From an uncultured Erythrobacter sp. (GTDB lineage: Bacteria > Pseudomonadota > Alphaproteobacteria > Sphingomonadales > Sphingomonadaceae): a stretch of 64,000 nt of DNA. This document shows positions 1-7,757 of this stretch, piece after piece. The stretch covers positions 758,247 to 822,246 of the forward strand of contig CANLAD010000001.1 in the NCBI GenBank assembly GCA_947488755.1, given 5' to 3'. A program made the position numbers and the translations under genes. The notes under the pieces are model-generated. The model made no database searches. It saw only the letters and a list, made by a program, of their open reading frames with translations, and had not been told where the DNA came from. Numbering within the stretch: the stretch's first letter is position 1; each line of letters starts with the position of its first letter.

Positions 1-864
1 GCGTGCTGCTGCGTCACGGGCTCTGCTGCGCGGCGATCCGGCAACCACGAGGACGAGCCGCTGACCGTCGCGCACCGCCGTGCCGAGATATCCGAAACCC
101 GCTTCGTTGGTGTAGCCGGTCTTGATCCCGTCTGCCCCCGGCGTGCGGCCGATCAGCGGATCGTGATTGTATTGCTCGATCCCGTTATAGGTGAAGGAGG
201 GGCGACCGATGTAGCGCGCGAACTTTTTCGGATGGCGCGATATCATGGCCCTTGCGAGAGTGACGAGGTCGCGCGCCGTTGTGAACGTCGCGCCGTCATC
301 GGGCCAGCCATTGGGTGTGCCGAAATGGCTGCCGGTCATACCCAGCGCGCGAGCGCGGGCGTTCATCCCGTCTGCCCAAGCCTCCAGCGAACCGGCCTGC
401 CCCTCGGCCAGCACCACCGACCCGTCATTGGCCGACACGTTGGCGATGCCGAACAGCAGATTATCCACCAGCACCGGATCGCGAGCGTTCAGCCACATGG
501 TCGAGCCTTTGCCTGCCCATTCGCGCCAGGTCTCGGGCTTGATCGTAAAGGATTGACGGGGATCGAGTGCGCCCTCTTCGATCAATTCGAAAGCGTGATA
601 GAGTGTCATTGCCTTCGTGATGGAGGCCGGGACGAACCGGCGATCGGAGTTGCGAGAATGCAGCACCTGCCCGCTGGTGATATCGACCAGCATGGCGATC
701 GGCGCGTCGTCGGCGTCGGGTATCGCAAACTCCGGCCTCGGCGGTGTTTCCGCCGCGGCAGGCGCGATCACGATAAGCAACGCCGCGAACCAGACGACAG
801 CCCAGTGCGCCTGTTGGCCGACGACCGACATTCGTTTCAATTCTTCAAGCACACGTACGTCCAT
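1..864 (-). CDS. D-alanyl-D-alanine carboxypeptidase (S11 family), 3' end cut by window edge
   Basis: This is a periplasmic penicillin-binding protein of the DacA/PBP5 type, which trims the terminal D-Ala of peptidoglycan stem peptides. 288 codons are visible, reading in frame off the left edge, so the C-terminus is missing. Numbered from the ATG at 864, a hydrophobic signal segment spans about residues 20-39. The SxxK motif is S81-I-T-K84, the second motif is S144-A-N146 rather than the usual SGN, and the third is K248-T-G250. A family signature FGTPNGW follows around 181. An ATG at 831 gives a more normal signal peptide and may be the true start. It lies 37 bp downstream of the lytic transglycosylase on the same strand, so the two may be co-transcribed for cell-wall remodelling. 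Confidence 0.9.
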   Translation of the reverse strand, partial: MDVRVLEELKRMSVVGQQAHWAVVWFAALLIVIAPAAAETPPRPEFAIPDADDAPIAMLVDITSGQVLHSRNSDRRFVPASITKAMTLYHAFELIEEGALDPRQSFTIKPETWREWAGKGSTMWLNARDPVLVDNLLFGIANVSANDGSVVLAEGQAGSLEAWADGMNARARALGMTGSHFGTPNGWPDDGATFTTARDLVTLARAMISRHPKKFARYIGRPSFTYNGIEQYNHDPLIGRTPGADGIKTGYTNEAGFGYLGTAVRDGQRLVLVVAGSPRSRARDAAAR

Positions 865-901
865 ACGCCGCACCGTCCCGCTTGGCGAGGCGGCGCGGCG
901 A

Positions 902-1951
902 TCAGTTCACGACTTCGTCCGCGAGCAGTCCGACGCTCATGGCGTAATAGTTCGAGCAATTGTATTCCAGGATCACGCGGTAATTGCCAGTGAGCAGCCA
1001 TGCGGGCTCGCCCGGTCCATCGGGCTGAAACAGCGACGCCAACGTATCGCCGGGCAGCGGACGCTGAGGTTGCACGCCGAGCGCGCGCCATTCGTCGACC
1101 GTCTTCCACTGGCTATGGCGCTCGTGCACCCTTGAACAAACGGGGGAGACAATCTCGGTACGGTAGGCATCGACATCGAACCCCCGCGGAACGGCGGCGC
1201 GCACGCCCCAGGGCTGCCCGGCTCGCCAGCCCGCATCGCGGAAGTAGTTCGCAATCGAGGCAAAGGTATCTGCGCGGTTGTTGAAGATGTTCGCCTGCCC
1301 ATCCCCGTCGCCGTCAGAGGCGAGGCGTAGATACACAGACGGCAGGAACTGGGGATTGCCGAAGGCGCCAGCATAACTGCCCACCAATTGCTGGCGCGAA
1401 TAGCCTTTGTCCGCGACTTTCATAAGCGCGATGAACTCGTTTTCGAACAATTCGCGCCGCCTGCCTTCCCACGCAAGCGTCGCCAGACTGCGGGCGAGGT
1501 CGAAATTGCCGCGAATGGTGCCGTAATTCGTCTCGTGCCCGAAAATCGCGACGATGATCTCTGGCGGAACGCCGTAATCTCGCTCGACCGCGCGCAGGTC
1601 GGCGCTATGCGAACGGTAGACGTCGCGCCCGCGTCGGATGCGGGTCGGGTTGACGTGCGTGTTGATATACGGCGCCATTGCCGGATAACCCCGCCGGTTC
1701 GGGCGACTTGGCTGTCCCTGATCGAGCCGTATGACCCGCTCATTGGGTGTAAGGCCAGCGGTCATGCGAGCGATCGTCGCTTCGCTCACGTTTTCCGCCC
1801 TTGCCCGTGCCTTGAGCAGCTCGACATAGGCGTCGAACGCGATGCCATCACGCGCGACCACTTGCGCCTGTGTCGGTGCGCTGGGTGCGAGAGCCCCGAG
1901 CCCGACGAAAGTTGTGCCGAGGGCGAGAGCGAAGAGACGTTTGGAGATCAT
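902..1951 (-). CDS. lytic murein transglycosylase (MltB-like, GH103)
   Basis: This enzyme cleaves the MurNAc-GlcNAc bond of peptidoglycan with formation of 1,6-anhydro-MurNAc. From the ATG at 1951 it has 349 residues. A signal peptide covers about 1-30, ending in TQAQ. The catalytic glutamate is E140 in the IFGHETNYG stretch, which matches the MltB motif GxETxxG. A C-terminal segment ILEYNCSNYYA fits the family's conserved YNxSxxYA region. No peptidoglycan-binding domain is visible, so it is a short form. ATG 1951 was chosen over 1969 because AAGG sits 5 bases before it. It is followed at 37 bp by a D-Ala-D-Ala carboxypeptidase gene. Confidence 0.9.
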   Translation of the reverse strand: MISKRLFALALGTTFVGLGALAPSAPTQAQVVARDGIAFDAYVELLKARARAENVSEATIARMTAGLTPNERVIRLDQGQPSRPNRRGYPAMAPYINTHVNPTRIRRGRDVYRSHSADLRAVERDYGVPPEIIVAIFGHETNYGTIRGNFDLARSLATLAWEGRRRELFENEFIALMKVADKGYSRQQLVGSYAGAFGNPQFLPSVYLRLASDGDGDGQANIFNNRADTFASIANYFRDAGWRAGQPWGVRAAVPRGFDVDAYRTEIVSPVCSRVHERHSQWKTVDEWRALGVQPQRPLPGDTLASLFQPDGPGEPAWLLTGNYRVILEYNCSNYYAMSVGLLADEVVN

Positions 1952-2084
1952 TCGGGCCTTATCATGCAAAAGACGTGAACTAGGGGTGATCGATTTTGAA
2001 CAAACGCCTTCTACCCGTTCTCTTTCCCGAATTCATCACATGGGTGACAAGCAAGGCTTGCGGCGCTAGCGAGCATTTCCGAGC

Positions 2085-2174
2085 GGACAGGTGGCAGAGC
2101 GGTTGAATGCACCGGTCTTGAAAACCGGCAAGGGTGCAAGCCCTTCGTGGGTTCGAATCCCACCCTGTCCGCCA
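2085..2174 (+). tRNA. tRNA-Ser (anticodon UGA)
   Basis: The 90-nt cloverleaf has acceptor stem GGACAGG (2085-2091) paired with CCTGTCC (2164-2170), discriminator G and an encoded CCA (2172-2174). The anticodon stem CCGGT/ACCGG encloses loop CTTGAAA with anticodon TGA at 2119-2121. The long variable arm, with GGGTGCAAGCCC, is typical of class II serine tRNAs. The T loop TTCGAAT is intact. It decodes UCA and other UCN codons. It lies convergent to lpdA, whose stop is 9 bp away. Confidence 0.97.
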
Positions 2175-2183
2175 AGGTCACTT

Positions 2184-3599
2184 TCAGTAGTGGATCGCCC
2201 TGCCCCACGCATCGAGCACGCTTTCGTGCATCATCTCGGACAGCGTCGGGTGCGGGAATACAGTCTGCATCAGCTCCGCTTCGGTCGTCTCCAGCACCTT
2301 GCCCACCGTGTAGCCCTGGATCAGCTCGGTGACTTCCGCGCCGACCATGTGGGCGCCCAGCAGCTCTCCGGTTCCGGCATCGAACACGGTTTTGATGAAG
2401 CCCTCCGCTTCGCCCAGCGCAATCGCCTTGCCATTGCCGATGAACGGGAAGTTGCCGACGCGCACTTCGTGCCCGGCCTCCTTCGCCGCCGCTTCGGTCA
2501 TGCCGACGCTGGCGACCTGGGGGTGGCAATAGGTGCATCCCGGTATCGCGTTGCGATCGATCGGGTGCGGTGTGACTTCGTTGTTGCCAAGCTCACGCGC
2601 GATGGCTTCGGCGCAGGTGACGCCCTCATGGCTCGCCTTGTGCGCCAGCCACGGGCCGGGAGTGCAGTCGCCGATCGCCCACAGACAGTTGGTCCCGGTT
2701 CGCCCGTAGCCGTCGATCTGGATGAAGCCGCGCTCCATCTCGACCATGTCCTCGACGCCGATCTCTTCGGTGTTGGCCTGAATGCCGATGGCGACGATGA
2801 CGTGGCTGAAGTCGGTGGTGGAAGTATCGCCCTTCGCGTCCTTAATCGTTGCGGTCACGCTCTTGTCGCCGACCTTCAGATTTTCGACCGCGGCGCCTGT
2901 CATGATCGCTATGCCCTGCTTGGTCAGCGACTTGGCGAGGAAGGCGGAGGTATCGGCGTCCTCGACGGGCACGATGCGGTCAAGCATCTCCACCACAGTC
3001 ACGTCGCAACCCATGTCGTTGTAGAAGCTGGCAAACTCGATCCCGATCGCGCCCGAGCCGATGACCAGCAGCTTGCCCGGCAATTCGGGCGGGGTCATCG
3101 CGTGGCGATAGGTCCACACGCGCTTGCCGTCGGCGGGGGCAAAGGGCAAGTCGCGCGCACGAGCGCCGGTGGCGAGGATGACGTGTTTGGCCTCGAGCGT
3201 CTCTTCGCCGTCCTTGCCCTTGACCGTCAGCGAGGTTGGCCCGGTCATCCGCCCCTCCCCCATATGCACGGCGATCTTGTTCTTCTTCATCAGGTGACCG
3301 ACGCCTTGATTGAGCTGTTTTGCCACCCCGCGGCTGCGCTTGACGATGGCGTCGAGGTCCGCCTCGATCTCACCCGACACCTTTAGGCCATAGGAGCTGG
3401 CCTGATCCATGTAGTGCTTGATCTCGGCGGAACGCAGCATGGCCTTGGTCGGAATACAACCCCAGTTGAGGCAGATGCCGCCAAGGGTCTCGCGCTCGAC
3501 AATGGCGGTCTTTAGCCCGAGCTGCGCGCACCGGATTGCGGCCACATAGCCGCCGGGGCCGGAGCCGAGGACGATGACGTCGTATTGCTTGTCGGCCAT
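2184..3599 (-). CDS. lpdA: dihydrolipoyl dehydrogenase (E3)
   Basis: This FAD- and NAD-dependent flavoprotein reoxidises the dihydrolipoamide of 2-oxo acid dehydrogenase complexes in the cytoplasm. The 471 residues match the usual family length. An N-terminal FAD Rossmann motif GSGPGG lies at 12-17. The redox-active disulfide is C43/C48 in GGICLNWGCIPTK. The C-terminal dimer-interface His-Glu pair sits at about H450 and E455 in HPTLSEMMHE. It shares strand and neighbourhood with pdhC (E2), but two other genes separate them. The E1 genes are not in the window, so assignment to the pyruvate complex is by context. A 7-bp inverted repeat (3628-3634 / 3644-3650) sits about 30 bp upstream of the start. 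Confidence 0.97.
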   Translation of the reverse strand: MADKQYDVIVLGSGPGGYVAAIRCAQLGLKTAIVERETLGGICLNWGCIPTKAMLRSAEIKHYMDQASSYGLKVSGEIEADLDAIVKRSRGVAKQLNQGVGHLMKKNKIAVHMGEGRMTGPTSLTVKGKDGEETLEAKHVILATGARARDLPFAPADGKRVWTYRHAMTPPELPGKLLVIGSGAIGIEFASFYNDMGCDVTVVEMLDRIVPVEDADTSAFLAKSLTKQGIAIMTGAAVENLKVGDKSVTATIKDAKGDTSTTDFSHVIVAIGIQANTEEIGVEDMVEMERGFIQIDGYGRTGTNCLWAIGDCTPGPWLAHKASHEGVTCAEAIARELGNNEVTPHPIDRNAIPGCTYCHPQVASVGMTEAAAKEAGHEVRVGNFPFIGNGKAIALGEAEGFIKTVFDAGTGELLGAHMVGAEVTELIQGYTVGKVLETTEAELMQTVFPHPTLSEMMHESVLDAWGRAIHY

Positions 3600-3627
3600 T
3601 CAGTCTACCTATCGTCAAGCTGAACCG

Positions 3628-3650
3628 TGGACCGCATGTTACACGGTCCA
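3628..3650. repeat. 7-bp inverted repeat upstream of lpdA
   Basis: TGGACCG (3628-3634) and CGGTCCA (3644-3650) are perfect inverted arms around a 9-nt spacer. They lie 29 bp before the lpdA ATG and 137 bp after the stop of the preceding same-strand gene. It could be an operator or a weak hairpin in the leader. No T-run follows on the minus strand, so a terminator role is unlikely. Confidence 0.35.
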
Positions 3651-3786
3651 GAGGGGAGAAAGTTCGAGGCGAATACTCGCCTTGCTCCGCGCGAATTCCA
3701 CGACGAGAACGGGAAGTAAACCGGCAATGCTCATCGCCACCCTATGTCAGCAGACAGCGATGTAGGACAGAGATCGAAAAGGCGCG

Positions 3787-4407
3787 TTATTCGCCCCTGA
3801 GAAACCACGCTGACTCCGGATCCATTCCGTAGACCATCGCCTGATCGATCCATACCATCGCCAGCGGCTCCAGCTTTCGCGCGTTCACGAGCGCGCCGTA
3901 ATCGATGGGGCGGAAACCGATCCCGGCGATCAGGTCGCTGATGGTTTCCTTTGCATCGGCGTCATCCCCCGCAACGAACTGGATCGGCCGCTCGGCGAAC
4001 TCCTTGGCCTTCGCCATGACGGGTGAGCCGACCTGGTTGAGCGTCTTGACCACCGTGGCAGAGGTGCGCGCGGCGATCATCTCGGCGGCGGAATTGTCGA
4101 AACCCAGCGCCAGCGCGAGGCCGTTTTCATCGAAGGTCAGCGGGTTGTTGCAATCGAGCAGAATCTTGCCTGACAGGTCGCCGCAATCGGCCAGCGCATC
4201 GAGCGTGTGCTGCCAGTCCACCGCGAGCACCACGATGTCCGCACCCTGCGCCGCGTCCTTCGTGGTCGCGAGCGGGATGTTGTCATCCGAGGCGTATTTG
4301 GGATCGGCGGGGTCGCGCACGCCGAACGTCACGTCGTGCCCTGCTTTCGCAAACGCTGGCCCAAGAACGCTGCCGACCCGGCCTTTTCCGATCATGGCGA
4401 TTTTCAT
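3787..4407 (-). CDS. NADPH-dependent F420 reductase-like oxidoreductase
   Basis: This 206-residue protein carries an N-terminal Rossmann motif GKGRVG (residues 7-12), the NADP-binding fold of the F420_oxidored family. Family members reduce F420 or act as ferric reductases and dinucleotide-dependent dehydrogenases. The substrate cannot be read from the sequence, and sphingomonads are not expected to make abundant F420. The gene lies between lpdA and the low-GC orphan gene on the same strand. The start ATG is preceded by GGAG about 7 bases upstream (AAAGGAGCGAAGCG). Confidence 0.75.
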   Translation of the reverse strand: MKIAMIGKGRVGSVLGPAFAKAGHDVTFGVRDPADPKYASDDNIPLATTKDAAQGADIVVLAVDWQHTLDALADCGDLSGKILLDCNNPLTFDENGLALALGFDNSAAEMIAARTSATVVKTLNQVGSPVMAKAKEFAERPIQFVAGDDADAKETISDLIAGIGFRPIDYGALVNARKLEPLAMVWIDQAMVYGMDPESAWFLRGE

Positions 4408-4527
4408 CGCTTCGCTCCTTTCATCAACTCTTTTACTGATTGCTATTCATACCTCAGCCTTCGTCTCCCCATGAGGCGCCAGAGAATAGCCAGCTAAAGG
4501 GGGCTACCCGCCTTCCATATCTTACTT

Positions 4528-4875
4528 TCAATTAACCATCGTATTCGCGGTCTTAGAGCCAAAAATAGATTTAACTGTTTCCCTATTCCATTCGATAACG
4601 ACCGCATCTGAAATACGAAAAAATTTTAGGTAATCGGAAAAAGGTATAATTACGTCGATTTGATAAGTATCAAATTCTCGATCTGGCGGCTGGTAGCAAA
4701 AGGTGGTGATATCAGGTTTTCCAACTACGAGTTTAGCTCGTATGTTTAAGCCTCGTTTTCTATACTCAAAAGATGCATAAACACTTGCACAATCATAAGT
4801 TTCCGTGCCATCCCTGGCTGCCGGTCCGTGAATGAATGAAACAGAACCCAAGGTATTACGTCCGCGCGCTTCCAA
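4528..4875 (-). CDS. hypothetical protein in a low-GC islet, TTG start
   Basis: The function is not recognised. This 115-residue, cysteine-poor soluble protein has no signal peptide or membrane segment and is rich in beta-prone stretches such as YQIDVIIPF. The start is inferred to be TTG at 4875: an in-frame stop lies about 100 bp upstream, no ATG intervenes, and AGAAGGA sits just before it. Base composition of about 4440-5050 is clearly lower in GC than all neighbours, and codon use contains many A/T-ending codons. It is probably a recent acquisition inserted between the pdhC and oxidoreductase genes. Confidence 0.5.
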   Translation of the reverse strand: MEARGRNTLGSVSFIHGPAARDGTETYDCASVYASFEYRKRGLNIRAKLVVGKPDITTFCYQPPDREFDTYQIDVIIPFSDYLKFFRISDAVVIEWNRETVKSIFGSKTANTMVN

Positions 4876-5056
4876 TTGTCCTTCTAGCTGACCACTTCGT
4901 ATTGACGGTACCGGAAGTAAAAATCCGAAGTGAGGACCGCGAGTTGCGACTTGATCTTTTTTTCATCGAGGCGCGTTACGGATATTCTGTTCCAAAACGA
5001 ACGAACAGACTTCGTTTCATAAATCAAATGACCGTTTTCGAAGACCTCAGCCTTTG

Positions 5057-6532
5057 TCACACCACCAGCCCCATCGGGTTTTCGATCAGGTGCTTGATCG
5101 CCTCCATCAGCTGCGCGCCGTCCGCGCCGTCGATGGAGCGGTGGTCGAAGCTGCCCGAGGCCGTGAGGATGGTGGCGGGGACGATTTCACCGTCGACCAC
5201 ATAGGGCTGCTGCTGTCCTGCTCCGACCGCCAGGATCATGCCTTGGGGCGGATTGATGACCGCGTCGAACTGTTTGATCCCGTACATGCCGAGGTTCGAC
5301 AGGCTCGCGGTGCCGCCCTGATATTCGTGCGGTTGCAACTTGCCATCGCGCGCCTTGCCCGCCAGCTCCTTCATTTCGCGGCTGATCTGGGCGAGGCCCT
5401 TGGTATCCGCTTCGGTGATGATCGGCGTGATGAGCCCCGACGGAGCAGCGACCGCGACCGAAATGTCTGCACGGGCGTAGGTCCGCATGGCATCGCCATG
5501 GAACGAGACGTTGCATTGCGGCACCCGCATCAGCGCGCGGGCCAGCGCCTTGATCAGCAGATCGTTCACCGACAGCTTGACCCCGTCAGCCTCGAGACTG
5601 GCGTTGAGCTGTTTGCGCAGGTCGAGCAGCGCATCGAGCCGGATATCCATCGTGAGGTAATAATGCGGGACGGTCTGCTTGCTCTCGGTCAGGCGGCGGG
5701 CGATGACCTTGCGCACGTTGGAGAGCTTATGCTCCTCGTAGGGCGCGCCGTGTTCGGGGGCTTCGCTGGGCGCGACCGGTTTGGGTTTCGTCTGCTCGCT
5801 TGAGGCATCAGTCTGCGCGGAAACCTGCGAAGGCTCGAAGCTTTCGACATCCGCCTTGATGATCCGCCCATTCGGGCCGCTGCCTGTGACTTGCGCCAGG
5901 TCGATCCCCTGCTGCTCGGCAATACGCTTTGCCAGCGGGGAGGCGATGATCCGCTTGCCATCTGCCTGGGCCGCCGGTGCCGCTTCGGGCGGTTGGGTGC
6001 TGTCGTCGGAGCTTTCGGTCGGAGCGCGGCCATAGCCTTTACCAGTCATCGACGCCGCGCCGCCACCGGTCAGGGCTTCCTCGACATCGCCCTTGGTAAT
6101 CTTGCCCTTTGGCCCGGTGCCCTCGACCTGCGCCAAGTCGACGCCGTTGGCTTCGGCCAGCTTGCGCGCCGTGGGCGTTGCGGGCGGCCCGTCTTTCGCA
6201 GCGGGGCTCGGAGCAGAAGATGGCGCAGGAGCCGGTTCGCTTTCACCGCCTGCATCGGCCTCGGGTGCGCTCACATCGCCTGCATCCTCGCCCTCTTCGG
6301 CGAGCATAGCGATTACCGTTCCGACGCTGACATTCTCGCTGCCCTCTTCGACTTCGATCGAGGCAAGCGTGCCTTCGTCCACCGCTTCGAATTCCATCGT
6401 CGCCTTGTCGGTTTCGATTTCGGCCATGATGTCGCCCGAAGACACCGTGTCCCCGACTTTCACCAGCCATTTCGCGAGCGTTCCCTCCTCCATCGTGGGC
6501 GAGAGGGCGGGCATCTTGATTGCGATAGCCAT
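5057..6532 (-). CDS. pdhC: pyruvate dehydrogenase E2 (dihydrolipoyllysine acetyltransferase) with two E3-binding domains
   Basis: This is the core of the pyruvate dehydrogenase complex; it transfers acetyl groups from lipoamide to CoA. In its 491 residues the domain order is as follows. A lipoyl domain covers 1-80 with the lipoylated K43 in ETDKATMEF. An Ala/Pro/Glu linker follows. A first peripheral-subunit-binding domain lies at about 118-153 ([19 protein letters not shown]). A second, similar domain lies at about 196-231 ([19 protein letters not shown]). After another linker comes the CATase domain (about 265-491), with active-site HRSIDG near the C-terminus. One binding domain is the norm, so the duplication is unusual. 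It is divergent from the universal stress gene across 198 bp that hold both promoters. Confidence 0.96.
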   Translation of the reverse strand: MAIAIKMPALSPTMEEGTLAKWLVKVGDTVSSGDIMAEIETDKATMEFEAVDEGTLASIEVEEGSENVSVGTVIAMLAEEGEDAGDVSAPEADAGGESEPAPAPSSAPSPAAKDGPPATPTARKLAEANGVDLAQVEGTGPKGKITKGDVEEALTGGGAASMTGKGYGRAPTESSDDSTQPPEAAPAAQADGKRIIASPLAKRIAEQQGIDLAQVTGSGPNGRIIKADVESFEPSQVSAQTDASSEQTKPKPVAPSEAPEHGAPYEEHKLSNVRKVIARRLTESKQTVPHYYLTMDIRLDALLDLRKQLNASLEADGVKLSVNDLLIKALARALMRVPQCNVSFHGDAMRTYARADISVAVAAPSGLITPIITEADTKGLAQISREMKELAGKARDGKLQPHEYQGGTASLSNLGMYGIKQFDAVINPPQGMILAVGAGQQQPYVVDGEIVPATILTASGSFDHRSIDGADGAQLMEAIKHLIENPMGLVV

Positions 6533-6730
6533 GGCGCGTTTTCCTGTGTCTCACGAGGCGGTTTTGCAGCCCCTATTCGTATGCATTCGCTTTGGCCGAT
6601 CGGCTTTTGCGGGGCAAGGCCCTACGCGGCCACCGACCGGACCTGGCCGCACCTGTCATGTCTCGAACTTGCAATATCCCGGCGATCGACAGATAGCGGG
6701 CGCTTACGGGAGAGAGGGAGGGAAGGCGTC

Positions 6731-7186
6731 ATGCGCACATTCCTGGTCATCACCGACGAAACCGAGGAAGCGAGAAGCGCGCTGCGCTTTGCCGCGCGCC
6801 GCGCAGTGCAGGTCGAGGGTGCGGTCCACATCCTCGCGCTTGTGCAACAGCAGAACTTCAACGCTTTCGGAGCGGTTCAGGCAACGATCGAGCAGGAGGC
6901 GCGCGATCGGGCGGAGATGCTGGCGCACGGGGTCGCCGGCAATCTTCTGGCGGAAAGTGGGATCATGCCGACCATCTCGGTCAAAACCGGAGATGGCGAC
7001 CGCATTGTCAGCGAGTATCTCGGGTCGCATCCTGAGGTCGCAGCGCTGGTTCTGGGAGCGGCGAAGGCGAAGAACACCCCCGGCCCGCTGGTTACGCACT
7101 TCGCGGCCCATGCGGGCGAACTGCCCTGCCCGCTCTACATCATCCCTGCCGACTACGATGAGATCGAGGTCGACCACGAGGCCTGA
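6731..7186 (+). CDS. universal stress protein (UspA family)
   Basis: This 151-residue, single Usp-fold cytoplasmic protein has an N-terminal FLVITDETEEARSALRFA strand-helix typical of UspA. Its C-terminal half carries GAAKAKNTPGPLVTHF, reminiscent of the ATP-binding GxxxxGxxxGS loop but degenerate. Usp proteins respond to starvation and oxidative or envelope stress. The ATG at 6731 follows a strong purine tract (GAGAGAGGGAGGGAAGG). Upstream ATGs in frame lie inside antisense pdhC and are not credible. It is convergent with the peroxiredoxin-like gene, with stop codons 4 bp apart. Confidence 0.85.
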   Translation: MRTFLVITDETEEARSALRFAARRAVQVEGAVHILALVQQQNFNAFGAVQATIEQEARDRAEMLAHGVAGNLLAESGIMPTISVKTGDGDRIVSEYLGSHPEVAALVLGAAKAKNTPGPLVTHFAAHAGELPCPLYIIPADYDEIEVDHEA

Positions 7187-7190
7187 TGCC

Positions 7191-7706
7191 TCAGGTCAGC
7201 GTGCCGCGCGCCGGGTAGTCGTTCTTCTTGATGAAATCGACCGCTTCGAGGAGCTGATCCAGCGGCGGGCGGGAGAACGGTGCGTTCTGAACGCTGGCGA
7301 AATACAGCGTTCCATCGGGACGGATGAGGAACAGGGCGGGCTCCGAGAACTTCTCCGGCTCATCGCTGCCCTCGCGCTTTTCCGAAATGTACAGGCCCCA
7401 TTCGCGCGCGGTCTCTTCGCTCATGTCGTAGGCGAGCGGAACATCGCCCGTGTCCCATTCCTGGTCGATGACGCAGGCGCGTTCCTTGTCGTCCATCGAG
7501 ACCGAGACGACGTTGACACCGCGATCGGCAAAGTCACGCAGATGCTTGGCGAGCTGGCCGAGATATTTCTTGCAGATCGGACAATGCTTGCCGCGATAGA
7601 ACACGATCATCGTGAAGGCGTCGGGATGCTGCTTGGACAGCTCGTAGCGCGCATCGATGGTCAGCGGCAGATCGAGTTCGGGCACTTTCTGGCCGGGCTT
7701 GAGCAT
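7191..7706 (-). CDS. peroxiredoxin-like (AhpC/TSA, redoxin) family protein
   Basis: This 171-residue thioredoxin-fold protein carries a CPIC motif (C42, C45) in FYRGKHCPICKKY. The peroxidatic cysteine position corresponds to the first Cys; a CxxC arrangement occurs in the redoxin subgroup. It is probably a cytoplasmic thiol peroxidase or thiol-disulfide oxidoreductase. No signal peptide is present. The AAGGAGAACC ribosome-binding site lies directly before the ATG. It is convergent with the universal stress gene, and both fit a stress-response context, though each has its own promoter. Confidence 0.85.
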   Translation of the reverse strand: MLKPGQKVPELDLPLTIDARYELSKQHPDAFTMIVFYRGKHCPICKKYLGQLAKHLRDFADRGVNVVSVSMDDKERACVIDQEWDTGDVPLAYDMSEETAREWGLYISEKREGSDEPEKFSEPALFLIRPDGTLYFASVQNAPFSRPPLDQLLEAVDFIKKNDYPARGTLT

Positions 7707-7757
7707 TCTTGGTTCTCCTTTGCCGAACCAATGAACGCGCCGCTCGCCTGTTCCGTA

